From positions 2,556,530 to 2,620,529 of the forward strand of contig OX365947.1 in assembly GCA_947247005.1 (NCBI GenBank): 64,000 bases of DNA, given 5' to 3'. The notes under the pieces were generated by a model. That model saw only the letters and a list, made by a program, of their open reading frames with translations, made no database searches and was not told the DNA's origin. The translations under genes were made by a program, and so were the position numbers. Below, in pieces: positions 20,650 to 31,245 of this stretch. Source of the DNA: Spisula solida. Taxonomy: Eukaryota; Mollusca; Bivalvia; Venerida; Mactridae. The first letter of the stretch is position 1; each line of letters begins with the position of its first letter.

Positions 20650-20746
20650 GATGTCGCCTTTGGTCATGGTGACGCAGCCTCTGAACAAACCCGGGACTAT
20701 CAGCGCTCGATGCGGATGATCTACCACTAGGCTATCAAGGCTTTTG
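20650..20746 (-). mobile_element. tRNA-derived SINE, second copy of the type at position 1
   Basis: On the minus strand from 20746, GCCTTGATAGCCTAGTGGTA (A box) and CCCGGGTTTGTTC (decayed B box) are followed by CATGACCAAAGGC. This matches the order seen at 1-106. Confidence 0.55.
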
Positions 20747-22190
20747 TATTTAGGTTACAGTAAGACATCATTTAAAGACAACCTCAACAATTAGACCAAC
20801 TCAAATGACTCCAATTTTAGGAACACTTTTATCATCATTTCACCAACTAATGTTACCAACTCAACGGTCAATTCTAGTTTTCAAGAGTCCCTGGGTTGGT
20901 CTTATGGTCGAGGCTTTATTGTAGTTATGGGTAATAGAAAGTGTAATTGTGTGAATAAAAGAAGTGCCTGTATGACGTTTGGCTATCAGTCAGCTACGGT
21001 TATATACAGCTTTTGTTTTGGAAGAAAACCGTCATTTACCGCTGGGAAAATACTGAATGGCTGACATAATCCTAATTCCGTTAATCGTAAAATCCAAACA
21101 AATGTTACGTTGGTGACAATCGCAATTAAAACATATTATGTTAAACATGTGAATATTTAAACCTTCTGCCTTTTGAAGCAAAAGAAAACATCGCGATGTT
21201 TATCAACACGACCGGAAAATCGGCAGACAACTCGGCAGACGACATCTTAACGGCAAACAATGACGAAAAGTACAAACTGCGAAACCTTTATCAATAAAAC
21301 ACTTGTTAATACTGATGATCCTAGTTTGCTTGTACTTCATAATAAATCATTAATTACCGCGTTTTCGTTTCAAGTCGTTCGACTTCTATCATGCGGCGTA
21401 CTTCTAACCCGTAATTACCACACGCCTAAAGTACAAAGGTGTAATTCAAGTCTTAATTAGCAATTTAGCACAGAAGACGCACTAACACTCGTGCGCTTTA
21501 AATTAACCTTTTTATCATTTTCTTAATATCCAGGCGATTAACTTCTAATACACGATTAAAATGATAAGAATTTGAAATGTTATTTATCATGACAAAAATA
21601 AACTTATCTGTAAAAACGCATAGTTTCGTGAGAAAGTAGTAAATGAAATATCGAAATGCATTATTATACTTGGAGGTTTTGTAGCAAGCATGATCTAGTG
21701 TCTTAAAGGACACCACCATTCTACTTCCGTGACTGGACAATCACTACATCAGCGTGACTCTATATTTTGTACCGTGACACATACGGATACATTTGTGGAT
21801 GTCAATAGTAAGTTTGAACTCTATGCATTTTTTTCTAAATTTTATTTAACCACTGAACTACCGACCGTTTGTCTAGATTAATTCGAAGTGTGGCGGACTA
21901 GTCGCTGGAGGTTTAGTTTGATCAAATTCTATTCGCAGGCTGTTTGCAGAAGGTTCGCGGAATGTTCACAGGAACTGTTTGTGGCACACAAAATTTGCAT
22001 GTGATAAGTGAACTTTCCGCTAACATAATCATCGGCGCAGACAGTTCGCATTATCTTCGCGATTAGTTCACAGGAACAGTTTGCGACAGGTTCATTTGGT
22101 CCGTAAGGGTATACATCCGCGTTAAACCCCATCGATGTTAAAATTTTACTGACTGGCGCGTTATGGCCAATATTTGTCTCAGTTCCTTTT
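20747..22190. other. Gene-free stretch
   Basis: No exon. At 21930-22110 the phrases CAGGAACWGTTTG, TTCGCR and TTCACAGGAAC recur, suggesting a short decayed duplication of about 110 bp. Confidence 0.4.
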
Positions 22191-22210
22191 CACGTAATTG
22201 TTCATCTGTG

Positions 22211-22272
22211 TGTGTGCTTTTATGTGAGCTCTGTTGTTTTTGCCGAGTGCTTCTGTTTCATTTGTTATATTA
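22211..22272 (+). repeat. Dispersed repeat J, copy 2
   Basis: GAGCTCTGTTGTTTTTGCCG AGTGCTTCTG is a variant of repeat J. Its flank (TTACTGACTG ... TTCAYSTAA) is repeated at 22540-22620 beside copy 3, so the two copies arose by a local duplication of about 420 bp. Confidence 0.55.
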
Positions 22273-22414
22273 CCACTCAGCTGCTGTCTGTCTGTCTGTC
22301 CGTCCGTCCGGGCCAACATCCAATGGTTTATGAGGTTCATTCCGTCCATAATTTTAGTTAAATAAAGAAGGAAATCACATAAAGATCAAAGGAAAAGCCC
22401 CGTAAACCCCAAAT

Positions 22415-22462
22415 GTCCGTCCGTCCGTCCGTCCGTCCGTCCGTCCGTCTGTCTGTCTGTCT
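22415..22462. repeat. TCCG/TCTG microsatellite
   Basis: About eight TCCG units followed by four TCTG units; it lies just inside the left end of element I. Confidence 0.95.
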
Positions 22463-22627
22463 AAGATATGCTAGTTCGTATCACGTTAAACCTTGTTTAG
22501 TCTGTCTAAGAAATAATGGTAAAACCATGTTAAAATTTGACTGACTATCGTTGCTCGCTGTCGGAGTGTCGACTCGTGCTTTTGTCACAGTGACTGTGCC
22601 TTTTCATCTAACTGATCATGTAAACAT

Positions 22628-22696
22628 GTGTGTGCGTCTTTTAGTACTCTGCTGATTCTGTTGAGTGATGCTTTCCTTGTCCGTTTATTATTGCAT
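22628..22696 (+). repeat. Dispersed repeat J, copy 3
   Basis: TTCTGTTGAGTGATGCTTTC CTTGTCCG is a close variant of repeat J. Confidence 0.6.
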
Positions 22697-22862
22697 GTAT
22701 AGTCCAGTTAGGATAGTGTGACAGTGACGTTGCAGTTTATGTGTACGCAAAAAGTCATAACCATTGTCTAAACAGGTAGAGCGAAGTTTAGTATGTTAGT
22801 TTAGCATTGAAACTAGAATTATCACTGTCGTGAACAGGGCCCCGTGGTAGCATGTCGTAAGA

Positions 22863-22881
22863 GGGGGGGGGGGGGGGGGGG
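22863..22881 (+). repeat. Run of 19 G
   Basis: Uninterrupted G run. The true length is uncertain, because homopolymers are error-prone in sequencing. Confidence 0.9.
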
Positions 22882-23924
22882 AGGAGTGTAGAAGTATAGT
22901 GGGGTTGCATAATTATCAGCGCTATAAGTTTCTGTACTCAGACACAATAACAAAGTCATATCTCAAACTTTCATGTGTTGATGCCTGAAATAAAGTAATT
23001 CACTCCCTTCTAAATTTCAATTAAAGTTGTTTGACAAGCGCAGGTTTAATTTCCTACATAGAAACCATGATGAACTTTGACTTTTATAAAGTTTGGAAAT
23101 ATCTTTGACAGACTATAATTGCACACTGAATTCATGAAATCATGACATTGGTTTCATTGACATTGCCCTGTTCCTGATCGGCCAATATTGTTTGCAAGAT
23201 GGAAATACACAAAACAGAACTACATTAATCTGTTTGTTTTGTGTGCAAGTGTTAAGGGGAATCAGTCAAAAATTATTAAAGTTTTAAAGAGTTGTCACCC
23301 TTTGCTAAAAATGTGTATATTGTTTTTGCTCCACATACATGTACTTATTGTCGTAGTCAATAGAAGTTAGTATAGCAAGTTTCATTTGAATATCTTGAAC
23401 CATTTTTAACTTTGGCCAATGTTATAGTTTTTGAAGCTGAAAAGGGGCTAGAGTTGTTGCCCTTTGCTAAAGATAAGCGTATTATCACTGGCAATAATTA
23501 CAGCAAGCTTCATTTGAATATCTACTATCGTTGTGAAGTTACGAAGAAAAAATATGGAAACTGAGTAAATTTGAATTTAACAAAGGGCCATAATTCTTCC
23601 AATATTGTAGCTAGAGTAATGTAACTTGTCATAAAAAAGTGTTTTGTTGTTGTGAGCTTATGTTTAAAATCTCAAGTTGATATCTTCAATGGTTTTCAAG
23701 TTATCAAGAAAAAAAGCTGAACATTGATGAAAATTTGAATTTTACAAAGGGCCATAATTCTTTCAATATTGTAGCGAGAGTTATATAACTTGCCATAAAA
23801 TAGCGTACTGTTGTTGTGAGCTTATGTTTGAAGTTTGAAGTCAATACCTATTAAGAAAAAACTTGAAAAATGTGGACGGACGGACGGACGTTCCAACATT
23901 TAGGGTTTACGGGGCTTTTCGAGA

Positions 23925-24058
23925 CACTCGAGGTGTAATACCAACTCAAATCTAAAGCACCGATATTGCACGATTTGCTCGCGGAAATTTATATATTCAA
24001 CGCAATAACCTTGTAATGTATTCATGCATAAAGGTCAGGATCGTGTCAAATTCTCTGG
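23925..24058 (+). repeat. Dispersed repeat K, copy 2
   Basis: Matches 17255-17398. It starts six bases after the right end of element I, so element I may have inserted at the edge of a K copy. Confidence 0.85.
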
Positions 24059-25414
24059 ACTATACAGGAGTTGTGTCTCGGTCACTGCACTGTGACAATC
24101 GTCGAGGCGCAACGCATATTGTTGTTTGTTACGGTACCGTTTCAAAGACATATACACCCAAATGAAGCTATATTAGTTATAAAAAATGGATGACTGTGTG
24201 TACTTATTGCAACTGTGCTTGTTGCTCTGAGAAGTTTGGTGGACGAGAGAGTGCCTAAAATAGCCTAACAAGATTTCATAGATGGGTTCTTCTCTGTGTC
24301 TACAACCAACGCCCCCTGTACCACATAAACAACCATGTCAGACACAGGGCGCAGACGATCTAATCTCAATTTGCGACAAATCCTGAATGTGAATGCCTTC
24401 ATTGCCTCGTTTAGCAATCATTTATTACACTATGTATGGTTGTACATACACTAACAGTTTGTTTATTATTCTATATTATCTGATAACGTTGTATAATGTA
24501 GCTAGTAGTAGCTTTTATATGGCCCAATTACTGAGGTCAACCCATAGGTGAATATACTCATAACCACCCATATATGGCCATCTGCTCCAACTTGTATACA
24601 TTCCCAGAGCTACAGAATATCAATTGTTGACGTTTTATTGTTGGACATATTTGTAAATGTTCGTCTCTGTTATTGTTGTAGCATTTGTTCCATATTATAT
24701 TATACTAATTCCTTTATTTTCTGTGGTTTAACATAATTGGAAAACCAATTTTCCTTATTGTCCACTTTGGCGGCGAGGTTGTATACACATGACCATATGG
24801 AACTCCCAAATGAATCAACTAAAAACTTGTTGGTTCGTCTTTTATTGGACAACGTGCGTACATTTCCATAAAATTCCAAATAGCTAATAATTACGGTAAA
24901 CATTTATTATTTCTGAGAAGGCTGTTCGGCTAGGTCGATATACTTGTATGTATATATCGCTTCTGGAAGTCAGAATAGAGTACACATACAAAGGAAATTC
25001 ACCTTTGTTTTACAGTTTACTGTATTTTATACGGTCTTTTCTACAAACAGTTAACACTGGCTTAAACACCAATTCTATCAAAAGACCACCTCAAAATTAA
25101 AACCACACTTTGCAGGTTTATTTTGTATTTCTATTTTTACTGTTTTTCACTTAATTCAAACTCAATATTAAAATACAAATTCAATAACGAGTCAAGTAAT
25201 GAACACCAAAGATGGTCCGTACTACATGCATTAATTAAGGTTCATTTTAGTCATAATATTTATTTATCATAGTATGCCTACTTATAGGTCGTACTGAATT
25301 TTATTGCGAATTATATTTGAAAAAAATTTAAAGCAATCTCATACGCCACTTTTTTTTACGTCTCGTAACCATGGTTACCAAACAGAAATTATAAAAAAAT
25401 GTATAAAAAACAAT
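24059..25414. other. Gene-free stretch
   Basis: AT-rich with no exon recognised. AAAGACCACCTCAAAATTAA at about 25081 belongs to the mariner-like repeat ends seen elsewhere in the window. Confidence 0.45.
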
Positions 25415-25419
25415 AAAAA
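25415..25419 (-). terminator. RNA polymerase III terminator of tRNA-Arg
   Basis: TTTTT on the minus strand, five bases after the last tRNA base, as expected for Pol III transcripts. Confidence 0.85.
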
Positions 25420-25424
25420 GTTTA

Positions 25425-25497
25425 CGACCACGACGAGACTCGAACTCGCAATCTTCTGATTCGAAGTCAGACGCCTTATCCATTAGGCCACGCGGCC
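25425..25497 (-). tRNA. tRNA-Arg, anticodon TCG
   Basis: The 73-base cloverleaf is complete. The acceptor stem GGCCGCG pairs with CGTGGTC (two G-U), with G as discriminator base. The D arm is GGCCTAATGGATAAGGC. The anticodon arm is CTGACTTCGAATCAG with TCG in the loop. The T arm is GCGAG, TTCGAGT, CTCGT. A and B boxes are intact, there is no intron, and a T5 terminator follows. It decodes CGA arginine codons (and others if position 34 is modified). Unlike the SINE heads in this window it has all stems paired, so it is judged functional. A 61-residue open frame over it is an artefact of the tRNA sequence. Confidence 0.95.
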
Positions 25498-25513
25498 GGT
25501 ACATAATTATCAA

Positions 25514-26984
25514 TACTTAACACATGCGAGTATATAAAGCTAAATATGTACACAATGTAGTATATTCACGATATCATGTAGGTGATTTAATTTTATGTCT
25601 AGTATATATAATGATACTATACTACATACTGCATGTCGGAATATACATATTTATATAATACTGTGCACAAAGGATTGTTCAATACACGTAACATATTGAT
25701 ACTTTTATAGATCAAAGGCCTAAAAGACATGTATTTTTATATCTTTGTATAGATATATACTAGCAACAATGCAAATGTTGGTTTATAATTAATTAAGTAT
25801 GCATGTATAATGTACATGTAATGCACTCAGGAACGAACTCTTGAAAGTTCTGAGACTGAGATAAATCTCAAATTAAGCTGAAATGATGTCGCTTTTCATG
25901 AAGGTTTTGAGATTACATGTTTTTAATACGAATCGGGGGTTCAAATCGGCTGAATAAAGTAAAAATATTGTTAGGAAATGCATTACATCAAAATTTAAAG
26001 AGCACCGCCTTAAAGTGTAATGCCTCAAACTCAGAGCAAACTCTCAAGTTAAGACTAATGTTCTTTAAATTTAAGATGTTTCGGGAAATCGAGACCAGCA
26101 GGCCCCAGTCTCTCGAAGTGTCTCAAACATATATGTCAACTCAAATATGAGATTTTTCCATATTTGAGTTTGATGTTGAGACAAATCTCATACATTCTAG
26201 TACACCCGAGTATTCTTCACCTGTGATATCCCAGTCTGGGAACTGGGAACTGACTAACCACTGATGTATGAGGATGAATCTGATATTGAATGACTCGAAA
26301 TTTTTATAAGAAGAAAATCTCATCTCAACGGTGAGATATTTCACATTAAATGTGGCGCAGCTCAACTGCTGCAAATACTCCATATCACTGGTCTGCCGAT
26401 ACAAAGTACTTTGTCATGTCCAAGCATGCATAAATGTACATACATGTATAAGTATAAAGAAACGAAAGTCGTTACAAAACATGTATCATGATGTGTGATA
26501 TATATATTGTTATAATTAATTAATGATGGGATAAAATATTTTGTAATAAATGTTTACACCTCGGACAGCATCATTTATCAGTCCCCCTATCGCACTGTAT
26601 ACTTAGATAGGCTATTTTTCATGCGAACACATACTGTGGTTTCGTATTGTCGCCCTTTAGGCATGTATAATTATTATGAACTTATCATTTTATGATTCTG
26701 CATGTTTCGACTTGTTTCACGATGCAAAAAACAAACAAGCGTGTTGTTAAGTAGTTATTTGTGAATGTCTCCGCGAACTTCAAAGAGATAACGTGGGCAG
26801 GGTTTAAAGCGCGTTAATGGATTGTTGTCATTTGAACACAGTTGTGTAAAACAACTCTAAAAATATGTTCATATTATGCTAAGAAAAGAGACGATTCATA
26901 AACTAACTCATCTATTGTTCAGTATGAATATCGCTTAATTCACACATTTTGCCGCGTCGGGATTGTCCTTGGTTTGTGTGATAC
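25514..26984. other. Gene-free stretch
   Basis: AT-rich. Between 25840 and 26350 phrases related to GAGATTTCTC and CTCAAACTCAGAG occur on both strands, like those near 15210, suggesting a decayed repeat. No exon is recognised. Confidence 0.45.
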
Positions 26985-27157
26985 AAAACAGAACAGAATA
27001 ACAGAACAGCAGAACAGAACAGAACTGAATTGAATTGAACTGAACTGAACTGAACTGAACTGAACTGAACTGAACTGAACTGAACAGAACAGAACAGAAC
27101 AGAACAGAACAGAACAGAACAGAACAGAACTGAATTGAACTGAACTGAACTGAACTT
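26985..27157. repeat. Pentanucleotide microsatellite (GAACT/GAACA)
   Basis: Runs of AGAAC, then TGAAC, then AGAAC, then TGAAC, about 34 units in all. Strand asymmetry keeps minus-strand frames open, so long hydrophobic frames here are not genes. Confidence 0.95.
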
Positions 27158-27383
27158 TATTTTATCCCAGATACACATAGAACACCACATGTGTTAAGAA
27201 CGGCTGCTTAGTCGCTGTAAGCGGCTGTGGGGGTTGAGGGTTCGATCTCAGGCCAGACAGGTATATGAAGGTCACGATGCACTGCGTGGATCCTTAGGTG
27301 GGACCGCGGGACCTACATTGAAATTGGAGACAAAAAGTGGTTATCGTATGATTGATAAGTATGTACATGTACTAGTAACAGGT

Positions 27384-27524
27384 GCCCCCGTAGCTCATTG
27401 GTTAGCGTGCTTGTCGTCAAATCTGGCAACCCGGGTTCAAATACGGGTGGAGGCACTCATATGACTGCCGTATTTCAGCAGAAAGCTGCGTAGAAAAAAT
27501 AAAGGCTATGCTCGACAGTGTATA
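27384..27524 (+). mobile_element. SINE family S, copy 1
   Basis: The tRNA-like head begins GCCCCCGTAGCTCATTGGTT and has B box GGGTTCAAATAC. The body has ATTTCAGCAGAAAGCTG and the tail AATAAAGGCTATGCTCG. Copies at 31109-31245 (+) and 52395-52528 (-) share head, body and tail in the same order. Confidence 0.85.
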
Positions 27525-27975
27525 TTATGCGGCTTGGGTCGGATCCTTTTGAAGACCTTAAGAAGAATACTGCGGCTTTACGGTCGCACATGCGTAACAC
27601 TGGTGTGTGGTTGTAGCGCGTTTTTTGATCGATTGCTTGTTAGCAACCCATCAATCATGAGGGGTTATTATCATACGATTGTAAAAAAACTGGCTTCACA
27701 AACCGGATAGAAACATATTAATTGCATATATATCCTGTTATCTTTATCATTGAGACAGTACTGTGTACTGTATACAGAATACATAATCTTTTATTGATAA
27801 AGATAAATACAAAATGTAGTTTATTTGCATCTCTTCAACACGTTACAAATGTACATACATAGAGCATGCTCCAATAGAACATAGTGTTCCAACTTATCCA
27901 GTTATAAGAGATAATAAAAATAATGGCTCGAACATATCATCTAACAGCATACAAAATTTGAGTATATTCTATCAC

Positions 27976-28490
27976 CAGGGGCCGGAATTACAACGAATAC
28001 TTACACTCAGCACTCAGCACTCAGCACTCAGCACTCAAATATTGAAAATGTTATATAATGAGCTATTATATGTCATAGATTGCAAATCTAGATGAGGAAA
28101 TTATATTATATGGAATTGTTATATGAGTGGTAAAAATAACATTTGATTTATATTCTATGCCATTGTGTACTAATTATGTGGTATATGTGTAATTATTGGA
28201 TCTGAGTGCCACACTCAGCACTTGAGTGCCACACTCAGCACTCAAGACTGATACATTACATCAGGTAGTTGTATTAGTGTTCTAATACAACTACCTGATT
28301 ACATTTATAGCTCACAAATACACTACTAAGTATATTACAATATGAAATGAGCCAAAATACTCTTTAGTACCTATTTATCATTATTACAACTTCTGGTTGT
28401 GAAGAAATGGCGCTATGAACCTCAAAAGAATGAATTTCTATATTTGAGTGTTGAGTGCTGAGTGTAAGTATTCGTTGTAATCCCGGCCCC
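27976..28490. mobile_element. Inverted-repeat element H with GGCCGG ends
   Basis: The ends are GGGCCGGAATTACAACGAAT ... and its complement ending CCCGGCCCC at 28490. The match continues through TACTTACACTCAGCACTCA, about 38 bp per end with one mismatch. Possible 5-bp target repeat CCAGG on both sides. The left end has four CACTCAG units, and the interior has further CACTCAG motifs and a perfect hairpin. No ORF. Class unresolved. Confidence 0.8.
28261..28298. repeat. Perfect 17-bp-stem hairpin inside element H
   Basis: TCAGGTAGTTGTATTAG, loop TGTT, then the exact complement. It is strong enough to fold in RNA. Confidence 0.9.
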
Positions 28491-28938
28491 AGGCCTCTTG
28501 AAATGAACGGACTTTAAGAAAAATGAGCCACCAGAACCATGTAGAGCAAGGTTCACTCCAAAAACCTGTTCGGACACAAAAAGATGTTGTACAGCGATAC
28601 AATAGCAATGCGATTGATACAATAGGTCATAACTGTTTTAAACAGAAATATGACAACTTATGACATGTAAACGTAGCATGGGGAAGCGCATAGGATATCA
28701 TATTCAAGCTATATAAATGTCCACAATGGTATCTGTATTTTATGCAGTATATGTGAACGAATCAAAGGGGTCAATGTTTTATTGATATTTTCCTTAATTA
28801 AATAGATAAAGTGTTTCCTAACACACGGCGCAGATGTGTTTTAGAAAGTAGTTTCAACTTAGCGCTGGTCATTAGTATATACGTGTACATGTATATTTTC
28901 ACGGCATTGTTTGTTTGCGTTCGACTGATACCGCCGTA

Positions 28939-29017
28939 GGGGCGTGGTCATCTGGTTTATTCCCTGTCTGATTGGCCAATGAACTCCGGCTTCGAGGGAA
29001 GATACAGAGACTATATA
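28939..29017 (+). promoter_or_regulatory. Candidate GC-box/CCAAT/TATA promoter, or retroelement LTR
   Basis: GGGGCGTGG at about 28939, the palindrome ATTGGCCAAT at 28971-28980 and TATATA at 29012-29017 stand in the order and spacing of a Pol II core promoter. This predicts a start near 29042. Downstream CATAAAGACTCATTGG, and at about 29153 TTGGTGGGGGGACTGGGAAC, also resemble the R-U5 and primer-site region of an LTR. No matching second LTR is in the window. Confidence 0.4.
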
Positions 29018-29194
29018 GGATTCAAGGCGGATCCGTGTGGGATATCCTAGCTCTTTCCATAAAGACTCATTGGTTCTTTAACGAGTCCGGTGTATAGCAC
29101 CGATACACGCGAGTCTACCCCTGGGTTTCCAATAAGTTCATATCCTGCTAGTTGGTGGGGGGACTGGGAACACTGAACAGCTAGCGTTTTAGAA

Positions 29195-29305
29195 ATGATC
29201 AAGTGCCCCGATCGAGGTTCGACTGTGACCTGGGACCTGCAAATATGTAGTCAAAAGCATTTCCCATGCGACGACCACAGCCACCCACTCCAAGACATTA
29301 AATAA
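29195..29305 (+). CDS. Short ORF downstream of the candidate promoter
   Basis: ATG at 29195 (context AGAA-ATG-A) opens 36 codons ending TAA. The product has three Cys and several His (ending HSHPLQDIK) and matches no family I recognise. It could be a first exon, the start of a decayed gag-like gene if the promoter is an LTR, or chance. Confidence 0.2.
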   Translation: MIKCPDRGSTVTWDLQICSQKHFPCDDHSHPLQDIK

Positions 29306-29845
29306 GACATATCATACATTTTGTATAGAACTTGAATTAAAATGCATGTGACGCCTACGCAACATTTACAAACGATCATTTTTTTATACGAGTGTACAAA
29401 CATTGGTCGGCCATGATAAACCGCTTTTCAAACACTTGTTTTATATGTCGACCCCTAGATATGATTTTCCTGGTACTTGAGTATATATCAACCATCCCCT
29501 ACATAACCAATTAATCAGAATGATTTGGATCAAGTGTTGATCTATCAGCTCATGTACCGGTCTTATTAGAGAACGCACTCCGTATACTAGCACAAAACAA
29601 CGTATTTAGTTAAAGCTATCTCAAACATTATTTCGTTATTTTCCCTTTTCTGAAATAAATTCAAAGACTGTAAATACTTTAGTTCGAAAATTAATTTAAC
29701 TACATGTATTTAAAAGTATATGTAAAGTAGGTTTTTATTATAGCGTCGCCACTTATTGAACGGACCAGCCCAATTGGCTTATAAAACACCCATTCTCTGA
29801 TCGCAGTATCATAGTGTATAAACGGGTGAATGTCCGGTAATCGCA
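29306..29845. other. Gene-free stretch
   Basis: No exon or repeat recognised. Confidence 0.4.
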
Positions 29846-30120
29846 ATAAGTCGTACATATTGAATTGTATTGAAATAAGTCACACGTCGGTCGGAAGTTT
29901 CATGTGCCTTTGCTCGCAAGAAGTCGTACACATTAAATTATATTGTCTCACAATAAGTCACACATCGATCGAAAGTTGCATGTGTCGTTGCTCGCAAGAA
30001 GGCATACACATTTAATTGTATGGTCTCACAATAAGTCACACATCGATCGGAAGTTGCATGTGCCGTTGCTCTCAAGAAGTCATACAAGTTGAATTGTATA
30101 TAATCCCAATAAGTCGTACA
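29846..30120. repeat. 78-bp tandem repeat, about 3.5 copies
   Basis: AATAAGTCACACATCGATCG recurs from 29874, 29952 and 30030, followed by AAGTTGCATGTG, GTTGCTCGCAAGAA and CATACACATT. The period is divisible by three, so frames stay open on both strands (29830-30015 and 29938-30195). Nothing else supports coding. Confidence 0.9.
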
Positions 30121-30700
30121 GTGATTTTGCTCACTAACTGAACAAATCAGAATGAACCCCAACCTGGACCCATTTGGGTATCGGACTTTCGACACACGAA
30201 TGCCTTTACCAAGATAACTTATGAACGGACTTCCTAGGGATGGTTAAATGTAATACTTCAGTATTTAAAATAGATGTTACTGATTTGGTTTTACTATTCC
30301 TAACCCTATAATGCGGGTGGTATGAATCATTGGTCGAGATAAATTCGAGTGATTTACGACTTTAATTTAAACCTGCTTTTTCAATTTTCAGTTCGTATTA
30401 TGGCCTTGCCAACGACGACGAGCAATCAAATTAGGTCATTGAATTACTTGGTCTGATAGCAAAGTCTATGTAACATATTTATAGTTGTCTGGTGACAAGA
30501 ATATTGATCTCGAGGACATGAAGTTGTTGGTTCGATCCCGACGCGGCCCTATACTGCATACAGAAGTCATTATAAGGACACATGTCTAGCTCCCCTGTTA
30601 AATAACTTAATTTTGCGCTACAGGCATGTCACGTTCTTCGGTACATTTGACAAAGAAGTTTCACTAGTATACCTTCCATGACATTGAATGTAAAACAAGT
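30121..30700. other. Gene-free stretch with a decayed tRNA-like SINE
   Basis: At about 30490-30600, TTGTCTGGTGACAAG and GTTGGTTCGATCCCGACGC resemble A- and B-box regions of a SINE head. The rest shows no exon. Confidence 0.4.
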
Positions 30701-30701
30701 A

Positions 30702-30990
30702 ATTAAGAATTGCAAGCAATACAAAAGTCCCCTACCGGATTTAAGCCATTTTCAATGTTTCTGTTGCCATAGCAACCACAATTTTGTTCGGAATCAAAAT
30801 ATGTTTGGACGTGCATTATCCCCTTATTGCCCCCTATCCACATACCAAGTTTCATAAACCTAGCTTGGAAACTGTTTGAGTTATGTCAGGATCCAGATTT
30901 TTTGACGGAATGACGGACGGCGTGACTGACTGACGGACGGACGGAGGGCAAACCTATAGTCCCCTCCGGTCAAAAACCGGTAGGGGACTA
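30702..30990 (-). mobile_element. Element E, complete copy
   Basis: Read on the minus strand it starts at 30990 with a hairpin (AGTCCCCTACCGGT ... ACCGGAGGGGACT). A GTCCGTCCGTC tract and one core unit follow (with the complement of GTTGCCATAGCAACCACAAT). Near the 3' end CCGGTAGGGGACT matches the 5' arm, and the palindrome GAATTGCTTGCAATTC ends in TTAAT near 30702. Same plan as elements A to D. Confidence 0.8.
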
Positions 30991-31108
30991 AAAATATTAT
31001 TCAAAGTATTGTTTAACCGAATATGGCTCATGTCGAATATTCTGCGTGAGCTATACTCGGCACAAAGAAACATTTATAATAATAATAATAACCGTCTTTA
31101 GTTTCAAG

Positions 31109-31245
31109 TGGATTCCGTAGCCCAATGGTTATCGCGCTTGCCGTCTAATCTGTAGACCCGGGTTCAAAACCAGATGGAGGCACACATATATATGCCTGCC
31201 ATATTTCAGCGGAAAGCTGACTGACAAATAAAGGCTATACTCGGC
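31109..31245 (+). mobile_element. SINE family S, copy 2
   Basis: Head GATTCCGTAGCCCAATGGTT with B box GGGTTCAAAACC, body CATATTTCAGCGGAAAGCTG, tail GACAAATAAAGGCTATACTC. A tail-like fragment (GCTATACTCGGCA) also lies at about 31050, left of the head, hinting at tandem insertion. Confidence 0.85.

Larger units (their letters stand above)
22393..23919. mobile_element. Element I: 1.5-kb repeat with inverted ends and tandem core
   Basis: The left end AAAAGCCCCGTAAACCC is matched by its complement ending at 23919. Next to both ends are TCCGTCCG/CGGACGGA tracts (22415-22462 and 23874-23890). The right part holds repeated core units (ACAAAGGGCCATAATTCTT at 23578 and 23743; TTGTTGTGAGCTTATGTTT twice). 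The plan resembles elements A to E, but no terminal palindrome with CTTGT is seen. It carries repeat J copy 3 and a poly-G run inside, so it may be composite. Confidence 0.55.

Noticed and set aside
25328..25513. 61-codon minus-strand frame with MDKASDFES and FESRRGR
   Set aside because: This is the translated tRNA-Arg gene, a known kind of spurious protein prediction.
26912..27190. 92-codon minus-strand frame rich in Phe, Cys, Ser and Leu
   Set aside because: Translation of the GAACT/GAACA microsatellite.
27384..27455. tRNA gene candidates at the SINE heads (also 31109, 52528, 106, 20746, 18300)
   Set aside because: Acceptor stems do not pair well, no T-run follows, and a conserved non-tRNA body is attached.
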